DNA of 45,867 nucleotides, taken from Mycobacterium sp. (GTDB lineage: Bacteria > Actinomycetota > Actinomycetes > Mycobacteriales > Mycobacteriaceae). This document shows, piece by piece, positions 34,491 to 45,867 of the stretch (positions within the stretch are counted from its first letter, which is position 1; each line of letters begins with the position of its first letter). The translations under genes and the position numbers were made by a program. Where the stretch lies: contig JAHFVD010000054.1 in the NCBI GenBank assembly GCA_023264735.1, positions 3,721 through 49,587 of the forward strand. Direction: 5' to 3'. A model generated the notes under the pieces. The model searched no databases. It was not told the origin of the DNA and saw only the letters and a list, made by a program, of their open reading frames with translations.

Positions 34491-35717
34491 ATGGCGAAGA
34501 TCTTGGCCTACACCTCGCCGGCACTGGGTCACATGCTGCCGATCAGTGCGCTACTGACGGAGCTGGCCGCCCTTGGACACCGCATCCACCTGCGGACCCT
34601 GTCCACGGCCGTGGATACCGGAAATCGGCTGGGATTCGAGGCATCGGCGATCGATCCGCGCATCGAGGCCATCGAACTCGGGGATTGGCGGGCGGCCAAT
34701 CCCCGCGAGGCCTTGCGGCTGGGGGTGCGCGCGTTTGGTCAGCGGGCGCACTACGAAGTGGACGACCTTGCCCGCGCCGTCGCCGACTTCGGCCCGGATG
34801 CGCTGGTCATCGACGTCAATTGTTGGGGGGCGTTGTGTGCAGCTGAGGCCGGCTCCATTCCCTGGGCATGCTTCACGCCGTACACGCCCGCACTGCGGTC
34901 ACCGGGAGTCCCGCCGTTCGGTCTCGGTCTGCGACCGTTGCGGGGGATTCTCGGCACGGCGCGGGACGCGACGGTCGCGGCGGTAGTCACGCGATCCCTC
35001 GAACGGATCATGCTGCCGCCGATCAATTCGGTCCGGCACACTGTCGGCCTCGCCGACGTCGGCTCGATGGACGAATTTCTTCGCCGCGCGCCACTCATGC
35101 TGGTCGCCAGCGGAAAACCGTTCCAGTATCCGTGGACGGACTGGGGCTCCGCGGTGCAGATGATCGGCCCCTGCGTTCTTGACCCGCCGTGGGTATCCGA
35201 ACCAGATTGGCTGTCGGCAATCGACCGGCCGATCGTCCTGGTGACCACATCGTCGGAGAAGCAGGACGACGCTGTTCTGGTCGAGACGACGATCGCCGCA
35301 CTCGCCGAGGAACCCGTACACGTGGTCGCGACCATGCCGGCCGGTGATGCTCACACGATTGCGGCTGGACCGAACGTGACCGTCTGTGAGTTCGTCCCAC
35401 ATGGCCGGGTGCTCGAACGCGCGGTCTGCGCGGTGACCCACGGCGGGATGGGCGCAACGCAGAAGGCTCTCTCGTACAGGGTGCCGGTATGTGTGGTGCC
35501 GTTCGGTCGCGACCAACTCGAGGTCGCGCGGCGGGTTGAGATAGCCCGATGCGGCACCCGTCTCGCGGCACGCAAGCTGTCACCATCGCGCCTACGCCCC
35601 AAGATCTTGCAGGCGATCGAATTGTCAAACGGTGTCGGGGACGTGGCAGCCGGATTCGTCAGCACCGGCGGAGCTCCGCGCGGCGCGGAACTCCTCGAAC
35701 ATCAGCTTCTCGGCTAG
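34491..35717 (+). CDS. UGT/MGT-like glycosyltransferase (GT1)
   Basis: A 408-aa GT-B enzyme. ATG 34491 is preferred, with AGGGTG 8 nt upstream; GTG 34482 overlaps the preceding stop and is possible. The N-terminal domain begins AKILAYTSPALGHMLPISAL as in macrolide-type transferases. The nucleotide-sugar binding domain has CEFVPHGRVLERAVCAVTHG and GMGATQKALSYRVPVCVVPF, then GRDQLEVARRVE. Members move a sugar from UDP or TDP donors to lipids, sterols or polyketides. Tight linkage to the cyclase-like regulator suggests control by it. The acceptor is unknown and no biosynthetic cluster is adjacent. Confidence 0.88.
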   Translation: MAKILAYTSPALGHMLPISALLTELAALGHRIHLRTLSTAVDTGNRLGFEASAIDPRIEAIELGDWRAANPREALRLGVRAFGQRAHYEVDDLARAVADFGPDALVIDVNCWGALCAAEAGSIPWACFTPYTPALRSPGVPPFGLGLRPLRGILGTARDATVAAVVTRSLERIMLPPINSVRHTVGLADVGSMDEFLRRAPLMLVASGKPFQYPWTDWGSAVQMIGPCVLDPPWVSEPDWLSAIDRPIVLVTTSSEKQDDAVLVETTIAALAEEPVHVVATMPAGDAHTIAAGPNVTVCEFVPHGRVLERAVCAVTHGGMGATQKALSYRVPVCVVPFGRDQLEVARRVEIARCGTRLAARKLSPSRLRPKILQAIELSNGVGDVAAGFVSTGGAPRGAELLEHQLLG

Positions 35718-35788
35718 ATAACAGCTTGATGACAACGGGCAAAGCTCAGGGCGCGCCGGCAGCCGCACAATCCGTTGCTAGAACCCCA

Positions 35789-35929
35789 CTAAAACCCGTA
35801 GTGCATGAGTTCTGCGGGGGTGACCAGGCGTTCGTGCTTGGCCGGGAACTCACGGCTCTTCATCGGATGACGGAAGAAGGACCAGGCTATACGCCGGACC
35901 CGCGTACGAGATATCGGGTTGAGGTACAC
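35789..35929 (-). CDS. candidate 46-aa basic protein (possible Rv3857c-position gene)
   Basis: Start GTG 35929 is preceded by AGGAG with an 8-nt spacer, the best ribosome binding site in this gap. The peptide (MYLNPISRTRVRRIAWSFFR, then HPMKSREFPAKHERL and VTPAELMHYGF) is strongly basic with aromatic residues and looks protein-like; about three quarters of codons end in G or C. In M. tuberculosis a small gene, Rv3857c, occupies the same place between Rv3856c and gltD; whether this is its orthologue is not known. No function is suggested. Confidence 0.5.
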   Translation of the reverse strand: MYLNPISRTRVRRIAWSFFRHPMKSREFPAKHERLVTPAELMHYGF

Positions 35930-36097
35930 AAGGATCACTCCTGTGGTCAAATCTCGGTCTTATCGGGTCGCGACTTTACCGCAGCAACCACTCCAGCAAT
36001 TAGACACAGATCACACCGCAAACTGCAATAGGCGCGCCGGTAAATAATCGGATGATTCGGATGGGGCTGGAGTTATCTGTGGGATTACTGAAAGACA

Positions 36098-36150
36098 GCG
36101 ATTTCGGCGCGCAAACCGATGCTAGGCGAACGAAAGCGCGCCGAAATCGC
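36098..36150 (-). terminator. strong hairpin downstream of gltD
   Basis: GCGATTTCGGCGCGC (36098-36112) and GCGCGCCGAAATCGC (36136-36150) are perfect 15-bp inverted arms with a 23-nt loop, beginning 11 bp after the gltD stop on the minus strand. No T-run follows, as is common for mycobacterial hairpin terminators. Confidence 0.7.
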
Positions 36151-36161
36151 AGCAGGTCCGC

Positions 36162-37623
36162 TCAGCGTTGCGGGGCGGCCGTCGGCTTGATCGGTGCCGG
36201 CAGCGCGGTGTGCCCCATCAAGTAGCGGTCGACGCCAGCGGCCGCGGCCCGGCCCTCGGCGATCGCCCACACGATCAGGGACTGGCCACGGCCCATGTCA
36301 CCGGCGACGAAGACGCCCGGCACCGAGGTGGCGAAGTCCTTGTCGCGGCTGACATTGCCGCGCTCGTTGAGTTCCACACCCAGGTCGGTGAGCAGCCCCG
36401 GCCGTTCCGGCCCGACGAAGCCCATGGCCAGCAGCACCAGGTCGGCCTCGAGGTCGAAGTCGGTGCCCTCCACCTTCTCGAACTTGCCGCCCTTCATCAC
36501 CACTTCGTGTGCACGCAGCCCGGTGACCTTGCCCTCGTCACCGACGAACTTCTCGGTGTTCACCGCGAACACCCGCTCGCCGCCCTCTTCATGAGCCGAG
36601 GCCACCCGGTACATCAGCGGGTACGTCGGCCACGGCGTCGAGTCCGCACGGGTCTCCGGCGGCCGCGGCATGATCTCGAACTGATGGATGCTGGCGGCAC
36701 CCTGCCGGTGAGCGGTGCCCAGGCAGTCCGCGCCGGTGTCACCGCCACCGATGATGACGACCTTCTTGCCCTTGGCAGTGATCGGCGGCTGACCGTCTTC
36801 GTCGACCACCGGATCACCGTGGGTGACCTTGTTGGCCCATGGCAGGTATTCCATGGCCTGGTGGATGCCGTCGAGCTCGCGGCCGGGGACCGGCAGGTCG
36901 CGCCAATCGGTCGCGCCACCGCTGAGCACCACGGCGTCGTAGTTCAGCCGCAGCTGCGCAACCGTGAGGTCGACGCCGACGTTGACCCCGGTGCGGAACT
37001 GCGTGCCCTCGGCCTCCATCTGCTCGAGCCGCCGGTCGATGTGGCGCTTCTCCATCTTGAACTCGGGGATGCCGTAGCGCAGTAGACCGCCGATGCGATC
37101 GGCACGCTCGAACACCGTCACCTGGTGCCCCGCCCTGGTCAGCTGTTGCGCGGCTGCCAGGCCCGCGGGACCCGACCCGACGACCGCGACCTTCTTGCCG
37201 GTCATCTTGTCCGGCATCATCGGCACAACCCAGCCCTCGGCGAAGGCATTGTCGATGATCTCGACCTCGACCTGCTTGATGGTCACTGGATCCTGGTTGA
37301 TGCCCAACACGCAGGACGCCTCGCACGGCGCGGGGCACAGCCTGCCAGTGAACTCCGGGAAGTTGTTGGTCGCGTGCAGCCGCTCGATCGCGTCGCGCCA
37401 ACGGTCCCGATAGACCAGGTCGTTCCACTCGGGAATCAGATTTCCCAACGGGCAACCGTTGTGGCAGAACGGGATTCCGCAGTCCATGCACCGGGAAGCC
37501 TGGGCCTCGAGGGTCTCGTGGGAGAAGTCCTCTTCGTAGACCTCTTTCCAGTCCTTCAGCCGCAGATCGACTGGCCGGCGTGCCGGCGTCTCACGCTTGG
37601 TGTACTTGAGGAAACCGCGTGGA

Positions 37624-37631
<8 letters not shown>
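36162..37631 (-). CDS. gltD: glutamate synthase (NADPH) small subunit
   Basis: A 489-aa flavoprotein that passes electrons from NADPH to GltB. The N-terminal Fe-S cysteine clusters are [17 protein letters not shown] and [15 protein letters not shown] binding is shown by [20 protein letters not shown] and NADPH binding by [15 protein letters not shown]. The C-terminus has [19 protein letters not shown]. The start overlaps the gltB stop by 8 nt, so the two are translationally coupled as gltBD. It is the last gene before the 36098 hairpin. Confidence 0.96.
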
Positions 37632-42213
<4,582 letters not shown>

Positions 42214-42242
42214 TCGCACCTGACCCTTCACAAGCTTTTTTT

Positions 42243-42270
42243 GCGCGGTGGTTCGTCGACTTCACCGCGC
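42243..42270 (-). promoter_or_regulatory. hairpin in the gltB leader
   Basis: GCGCGGTG (42243-42250) and CACCGCGC (42263-42270) pair perfectly with a 12-nt loop, 29 bp upstream of the gltB ATG. In the gltB transcript the stem is followed by seven A residues, not U, so it is not an intrinsic terminator; a leader-structure role is possible. Confidence 0.4.
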
Positions 42271-42364
42271 CCCGCCAGGGATTCCTCCGTGCGTCACTGG
42301 ACGGGGCTCCACTGTGGTGTCAACAAGTCGTAAAACGATATGTCAAACCCCCGCTGACATGCCA

Positions 42365-42382
42365 ACTTAGTCTAGGCTAAGT
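42365..42382. promoter_or_regulatory. 18-bp palindrome upstream of gltB
   Basis: ACTTAG-T-CTAG-G-CTAAGT is palindromic at 16 of 18 positions. On the gltB strand it abuts TTGGCA (-35-like) followed 19 bp on by TATCGT (-10-like). Its core CTAGGCTAA resembles half an IdeR box but the outer bases do not fit well. Confidence 0.5.
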
Positions 42383-42743
42383 CGGTTGCCCTCCCGTTTT
42401 TTGCGCAGCTGCGGCCAATGAACGATTTTGCTGCGGAATCCGTTGTCGCCGCCCCTTTTTGGTGGTCCGATGGGCCGTCTGGGCACCCCGGCTTGGATGG
42501 GGTGCTCCGCCACGGCTGTTTTGGGCTGTTTGCTGAGGGCATACGCCGCTGGGGTTCCTGGTGCGGGATACCTCACATCACCTGTTGTCACCGCCATCGC
42601 GACCTGGGCTAACCGCCGGTCTGGGACTTTGCGCAAACTCTGGTCGGATTCTTAGCTTTTGCGCCCAAACCGACAAACGGCCGAGAAAACGCGTGTGGAA
42701 TCCGGCAAAACGTCGATCTCGCGGACCAGCGATACTGGTCACG

Positions 42744-43814
42744 ATGACCGACCGCGACGACCACCTGCGCGACCGCTTCCGGCAGGGCCCGCCACCGGAC
42801 CACTCCGCCGGCCCGCCGACGGAGCGGATCCCTCGCATCGTGATGCCGCCGTCGCCGCCCCCTGCCCCCCAACGGCCCTATCCCCCGCTTCCAGCTCCCC
42901 CGCCGCCGCGACCGGTCAAGCCCAAGCCGACCCACGGGTGGCGGCGCGGTATCCACGCGGCGACGTTCGGGCTGGTGAACCCCGGCCCGTCGCGCCAGGA
43001 GCAGCGTCAGGCGGCGATGGAGGCCATGGTGGCCGCCCCGCTGCGTGGCCACTACAAGATCGGGGTGCTGGGCAAGGGCGGTGTCGGCAAGACGACGGTG
43101 TCCGCCAGCGTCGGGTGTGTGCTGGCCGAGCTGCGCCGTGGGGATCGGGTGGTGGCCGTCGACGCCGACACCGCGTTCGGCCGGCTGGGCAGCCGCATCG
43201 ATCCGCGGGCCGGCGGCTCCTACTGGGAGCTGGCGAAGAACAAGAACCTGCAGTCCTTCGCCGAGGTGCTCACCCGGATGGGCAGCAACTCGTCGGGGCT
43301 GTTCGTGCTGGCCGGGGAGAACGGCAGTCGGCGCGGGATCCTCGACCCGGCGATCTATCGCGAGGCCACCACGCGCCTGGACCGGCATTTCACGATCTCG
43401 ATCGTGGACTGCGGTTCGACGATGGACGCCCCTGTCACCCAGGAGGCGATGCGCGATATGGACACGCTGATCGTGGTGTCCTCGCCGTGGCCGGACGGGG
43501 CCTCGGCGGCCGCGCAGACGATGGAATGGCTTGCTGCCCATGGCAAGACGGGTTTGATGCAGCGTTCGGTGATCGTCCTCAACGATTCCGACGGACATTC
43601 AGACAAGCGCACCCGCGGGGTGCTGGCCGATCAGTTCCGCTCGCGACGGCAGGCGGTGGTGGAGGTGCCGTTCGATCCGGGCTTGCGTCCGGGCGGGGTG
43701 ATCAACAACACCGGTGAGATGTCGGTGCCGACCCGGCGAGCCTTTGTCGAAGTGGCAGCGGTCATTTCGCAGTTCTTGTCGACGATCCCGCACCGTGGAC
43801 CCCAAGCCCGCTAG
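42744..43814 (+). CDS. MinD/ParA-like ATPase with Pro-rich N-terminus (Rv3860/EspI-type)
   Basis: A 356-aa protein from ATG 42744 (MTDRDDHLRDRF); the frame continues upstream without a plausible start. Residues 1-85 are Pro-rich and disordered. A deviant Walker A is at KIGVLGKGGVGKTTVSASV, followed by VVAVDADTAFGRLGSRID (switch region) and SIVDCGSTMDAPVTQEAM. Family members are polarity or partitioning ATPases; the closest mycobacterial relatives are Rv3860 and the ESX-1 protein EspI (Rv3876). The position after gltB matches Rv3860. The start of the kinase gene overlaps its end by 20 nt. Confidence 0.9.
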   Translation: MTDRDDHLRDRFRQGPPPDHSAGPPTERIPRIVMPPSPPPAPQRPYPPLPAPPPPRPVKPKPTHGWRRGIHAATFGLVNPGPSRQEQRQAAMEAMVAAPLRGHYKIGVLGKGGVGKTTVSASVGCVLAELRRGDRVVAVDADTAFGRLGSRIDPRAGGSYWELAKNKNLQSFAEVLTRMGSNSSGLFVLAGENGSRRGILDPAIYREATTRLDRHFTISIVDCGSTMDAPVTQEAMRDMDTLIVVSSPWPDGASAAAQTMEWLAAHGKTGLMQRSVIVLNDSDGHSDKRTRGVLADQFRSRRQAVVEVPFDPGLRPGGVINNTGEMSVPTRRAFVEVAAVISQFLSTIPHRGPQAR

Positions 43815-44550
43815 CGTCGCCGGATACTCAATCCAATCGGTGCTCGGCACCGGTGGGACGGGCACGGTGTACCTAGCCCGGGACGGGCTTCACCTTGTCG
43901 CGCTGAAGGTCTTCGACTCCAGACGGCCGTCGACCGTGGCTCTCGTCCATCCCCATATCATGCCGGTGCTGGACCGCGGCCGGACGGAATCCGGAAAGTA
44001 CTGGATCGCAATGCCGTACGCGTCCGGCGGCGACGCCGACGCCGAACTGAGGGCGGGGCGAATGGCGCCGACGCGCGCGGTGCAGATCATCGGCGACGTC
44101 GCCGAAGCCTTGGACTTCGCCCATGCCAGGGGCGTGGTGCACGGTGACGTCAAGCCGTCGAATTTCCTCTTGGCAGAGCAGGATCGAGTACTACTGGCCG
44201 ACTTCGGGACGCCACCGTTCGCCGGGAGCGGAACGGTCCTGTTGTCGGCGGCGTACGCATCGCCAGAGATGTTGCAGCGTAAGGAGATCGACGGGCGCGC
44301 CGATGTCTACTCGTTGGGTTGCTCGCTGTTTCGGCTGCTGACGGGTAAGCCGCCGTTCTTCGACGCCGGGTCGAAAGATGCGGTCGTTCAGGCTCATCTG
44401 CACCGGGACGCTCCGCGGGCCACCAGCTTCGCGCGGTGGCTGCCAGCCTCAATCAACGACGTGATCGCCACGGCGATGGCGAAGGATCCAAGTGAGCGCT
44501 TTCAGAGTGCGCGAGCGTTCGCAGACGCGGGCGTTGATGCGCTCGGGTAG
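43795..44550 (+). CDS. reduced Ser/Thr protein kinase lacking the alpha-C helix
   Basis: A 251-aa soluble kinase from GTG 43795, inside the end of the MinD-like gene. The glycine loop is LGTGGTGTVYLA and the ATP Lys is in VALKVF (Lys38). Only 13 residues separate Lys38 from HPHIMPVL, so the alpha-C helix and its Glu (normally about 20 residues on) are missing. The catalytic loop is HGDVKPSNFLL (HGD, not HRD; Asp118, Asn123 kept). DFG is at 136-138 and ASPEM replaces APE. No membrane helix or sensor domain follows. It may be an atypical or pseudo-kinase; overlap with the ATPase gene suggests a functional pair. Confidence 0.85.
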   Translation: MDPKPASVAGYSIQSVLGTGGTGTVYLARDGLHLVALKVFDSRRPSTVALVHPHIMPVLDRGRTESGKYWIAMPYASGGDADAELRAGRMAPTRAVQIIGDVAEALDFAHARGVVHGDVKPSNFLLAEQDRVLLADFGTPPFAGSGTVLLSAAYASPEMLQRKEIDGRADVYSLGCSLFRLLTGKPPFFDAGSKDAVVQAHLHRDAPRATSFARWLPASINDVIATAMAKDPSERFQSARAFADAGVDALG

Positions 44551-44560
44551 CCGAGCGCGA

Positions 44561-44980
44561 TTAGACCAACGGGACAGCGAGGCGATGAGTCGGTTGTCCC
44601 GTCAAATCGCTGATCACATCAAAGTCCTTGTCGAAGTGCAACACTGTGAGCCCGATTAGCTCCGCTGTTGCCGCGATCAGCAAGTCTGGAATCGACGGCG
44701 CGCGATGCTTGCCGACGTCGGCGAGCAGCAACTGAACTTCCAGCGCGCGATCCTCGATTGCGGGTGTCAGATATTCGACCGGCATCGCCGCAAGCGGGGA
44801 TGCGCGAAAGTCACGGCGGGCAACAGATCCCGTGCGTGCCGAATAGCCGATCTCTAGTCGCGTGATGTTGGTGATATGCACCAGTCCGCGCTCGATGCGG
44901 TTGCTCCACTCGTCGACGTCAGCACTGTCGGCCATTCTTACCAGGGCCGATTTGTCGACGAGCCAGACTTGCTCGCTCAT
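44561..44980 (-). CDS. vapC: VapC-type PIN-domain toxin
   Basis: A 139-aa PIN ribonuclease from ATG 44980. The acidic metal-binding set is visible: Asp9 ([11 protein letters not shown]), Glu43 (TRLEIGYS), Asp99 ([15 protein letters not shown]) and Asp117 (HFDKDFDVI). VapC toxins cut tRNA or rRNA and stop translation until bound by their VapB. The ATG overlaps the vapB stop by 4 nt, the standard arrangement. It converges on the kinase gene with 10 bp between stops. Confidence 0.93.
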   Translation of the reverse strand: MSEQVWLVDKSALVRMADSADVDEWSNRIERGLVHITNITRLEIGYSARTGSVARRDFRASPLAAMPVEYLTPAIEDRALEVQLLLADVGKHRAPSIPDLLIAATAELIGLTVLHFDKDFDVISDLTGQPTHRLAVPLV

Positions 44981-45198
44981 CGCCAGGCTTGATCCATCAC
45001 GGCGGCGTCTGCAAGGTCGCTGTATGTGTCGGCGAAGTGATGCCAGTCCGCGTGCGCGACGGTGATTCGTGCAGCGTGCGCATCCTGGGTGAGCCGTCGA
45101 CGGATGTACTCGGTCCGGGATACACCCAGCCTTGCCGCCAATTGGTCCAAGGTCGCCAAGACGTCCTCAGGCACGTCACGGATTAGTACATCGCTCAT
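44977..45198 (-). CDS. vapB: VapB-type antitoxin, ribbon-helix-helix
   Basis: A 73-aa protein from ATG 45198 with GGAGG upstream. The N-terminal ribbon-helix-helix is [20 protein letters not shown] then [13 protein letters not shown], binding DNA as a dimer. The C-terminal segment ([20 protein letters not shown]) would wrap VapC and block its active site. FitA/VapB-like. It should repress its own promoter through the palindrome just upstream. Confidence 0.93.
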   Translation of the reverse strand: MSDVLIRDVPEDVLATLDQLAARLGVSRTEYIRRRLTQDAHAARITVAHADWHHFADTYSDLADAAVMDQAWR

Positions 45199-45209
45199 GG
45201 CACCTCCTT

Positions 45210-45231
45210 CGTGATATCAAATGATATCACG
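45210..45231 (-). promoter_or_regulatory. vapBC operator palindrome
   Basis: Arms CGTGATATCA (45210-45219) and TGATATCACG (45222-45231) are perfect inverted copies around AA. It lies 11 bp upstream of the vapB ATG, abutting the GGAGG ribosome binding site, well placed for autorepression by VapBC. Confidence 0.85.
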
Positions 45232-45257
45232 AGCTCACATCGGATTTCTCGCGCGCA

Positions 45258-45761
45258 CTACCCGAGACTTAACGGCACATTCTTTTCCGCGCAGGCGACC
45301 GCCACCGCGGCGATAAGGTCTTGGGCCCGCAGGGTCTCGAGGTCCTCGACGGTCACCGACCCCTTATTGGTCCGGTTCTGAGCGGCCACCCGGGAATCCC
45401 GTAACCGCTCGGCGCGCTCGACGACGTTGCGGGCGAATCGGCCGTTCTGCATCACGTCAATGCCGTGGCTGCCATCCGGAGCTAGGTAGGCCCGCAGCTT
45501 GCGGCAGGCCGCGTTCAACGCCTCCTGCGCAGCCGGGTCGATCACCGTGGCGCGCGGGCTGCCATAGCGGATCGCGATCTCGACCAGCTCGTCGGGGCTG
45601 TAGGACTCGAACCGCAGCTTGCGGTTGAACCGTCCCGCCAAACCGGGGTTAACGGTGAGGAATTCGTCGACTTCCTTCTCATAGCCCGCCCCGATAAAGC
45701 AGAAGTCGAAGCGGTGCACCTCCAACGCGACCAGAAGCTGGTTCACCAGATTCAGGGGCAC
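45258..45761 (-). pseudogene. eccA: 5'-truncated EccA-like AAA+ ATPase remnant
   Basis: An open frame of 167 residues starting at GTG 45761. It matches only the C-terminal half of a CbxX/EccA-type AAA+ domain: FDFCFIGAGYEKEVDEFL (sensor region after Walker B), NPGLAGRFNRKLRF (arginine finger region), then PDELVEIAIRYG and NGRFARNVVERAERLRDSR. Walker A and B and the N-terminal TPR half of a full EccA (about 570-620 aa) are missing, and upstream sequence belongs to another frame. EccA supports type VII (ESX) secretion. It could still be translated, but ATPase activity is ruled out. Likely a deletion relic. Confidence 0.8.
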
Positions 45762-45764
45762 GGG

Positions 45765-45867
45765 TCACCGCAGTCCGGCGCCGTAGCGCGCCTGATTGTC
45801 GGTCTCAGCCTCCTCGCGCAGTGCCGCGAACGCCAGGTTCAGCCGATCACTGAGCTCACCATGGCTG
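45765..45867 (-). CDS. C-terminal end of an unidentified gene, runs off the right edge
   Basis: The minus strand is open from the window edge to TGA at 45765-45767. The visible 33 residues (HGELSDRLNLAFAALREEAE, then TDNQARYGAGLR) are helical, charged and codon-typical. The stop lies 3 bp before the GTG of the EccA-like remnant. Too little is seen to name the family; an ESX-associated small protein is possible given the neighbour. Confidence 0.5.
   Translation of the reverse strand, partial: SHGELSDRLNLAFAALREEAETDNQARYGAGLR

Larger units (their letters stand above)
35718..36161. other. intergenic region between the glycosyltransferase and gltD genes
   Basis: This 444-bp gap holds a minus-strand small ORF (35789-35929) and a strong hairpin (36098-36150), listed separately. 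A plus-strand open frame of about 100 codons from 35729 has no domain or codon bias and is not called. Confidence 0.5.
42214..42743. other. intergenic region between gltB and the MinD-like gene
   Basis: It holds a gltB leader hairpin (42243-42270), a near-perfect palindrome (42365-42382) and about 300 bp with overlapping open frames on both strands (42428-42655 plus, 42367-42636 minus) that lack codon bias, ribosome sites or recognisable peptides. No gene is called there. Confidence 0.5.

Noticed and set aside
35729..36031. Plus-strand 100-codon frame after the glycosyltransferase gene
   Set aside because: No ribosome binding site, no domain, irregular codon use, and the opposite strand has a better small gene.
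42365..42382. Confident IdeR box at gltB
   Set aside because: The core fits but the outer positions of the 19-bp consensus do not; it is listed only as an unassigned palindrome.
42367..42655. Overlapping small open frames on both strands upstream of the MinD-like gene
   Set aside because: Neither has a ribosome site, codon bias or recognisable peptide, and the sequence looks like a regulatory gap.

Overview
This window is a high-GC actinobacterial chromosome segment, almost certainly from a non-tuberculous, probably rapidly growing Mycobacterium (Mycolicibacterium). The main evidence is gene order. From pheA (about 2.4 kb) to the MinD-like gene (about 43 kb) it follows the Mycobacterium tuberculosis Rv3837c-Rv3860 order: phosphoglycerate-mutase-like, pheA, DUF2470 protein, LCP protein, glpQ1, DUF4328 protein, Rv3847-like, GDT1-type transporter, espR, Rv3850-like, hns, rraA, ethA/ethR, PHP phosphoesterase, gltD, gltB, MinD-like ATPase. 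Gene names rest on remembered protein families and synteny, not on a search.

Layout. 1-2.9 kb: the N-terminal part of an S53 (sedolisin) protease gene with a small lipoprotein gene, a Cys-rich 65-aa protein, a histidine phosphatase and pheA. 2.9-5.8 kb: an IdeR-type iron box in front of a tight DUF2470 / CPBP protease / LCP cluster; bfrB, which lies in this interval in M. tuberculosis, is absent. 5.8-10.9 kb: glpQ1, a zinc-ribbon DUF4328 protein, a 519-bp intergenic region with two perfect DnaA boxes, a 52-aa membrane protein, an Rv3847-like protein, a yybP-ykoY manganese riboswitch ahead of a GDT1-type exporter, and espR. 10.9-13.6 kb: three minus-strand genes, namely an exported Pro/Gly-rich protein, an ImmA/IrrE-like metallopeptidase and a multi-span DUF6545-like protein. 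13.8-18.9 kb: Rv3850-like, a YcnI/CopC copper pair, hns, rraA, and the divergent ethA/ethR pair around a 55-bp operator made of three sites 20 bp apart.

18.9-31.2 kb is largely accessory compared with M. tuberculosis: a third class A penicillin-binding protein with a PASTA domain (PonA3-like), a DinB polymerase, a TetR/MmpS/MmpL efflux or lipid-export module, the PHP protein, an ArsR/SulP anion transporter pair, a small membrane protein and an F420-type oxidoreductase. 31.2-35.7 kb: a 1073-aa cyclase/ATPase/TPR signalling protein whose cyclase domain has lost key residues, overlapping or abutting a UGT-like glycosyltransferase. 35.7-42.4 kb: a possible 46-aa gene, a strong terminator hairpin, and gltBD with a palindrome upstream. 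42.7-45.9 kb: a MinD-like ATPase overlapping a reduced Ser/Thr kinase that lacks the alpha-C helix, a vapBC toxin-antitoxin pair with a 22-bp palindromic operator, and a 5'-truncated EccA-like (type VII secretion) AAA+ remnant.

Four convergent gene pairs in the window overlap by exactly 4 nt through shared stop codons. The most original items are the alpha-C-less kinase next to the MinD-like ATPase, the degenerate-cyclase/glycosyltransferase pair, the metallopeptidase/membrane-protein module next to espR, and two unannotated small ORFs at 10157-10324 and 35789-35929.
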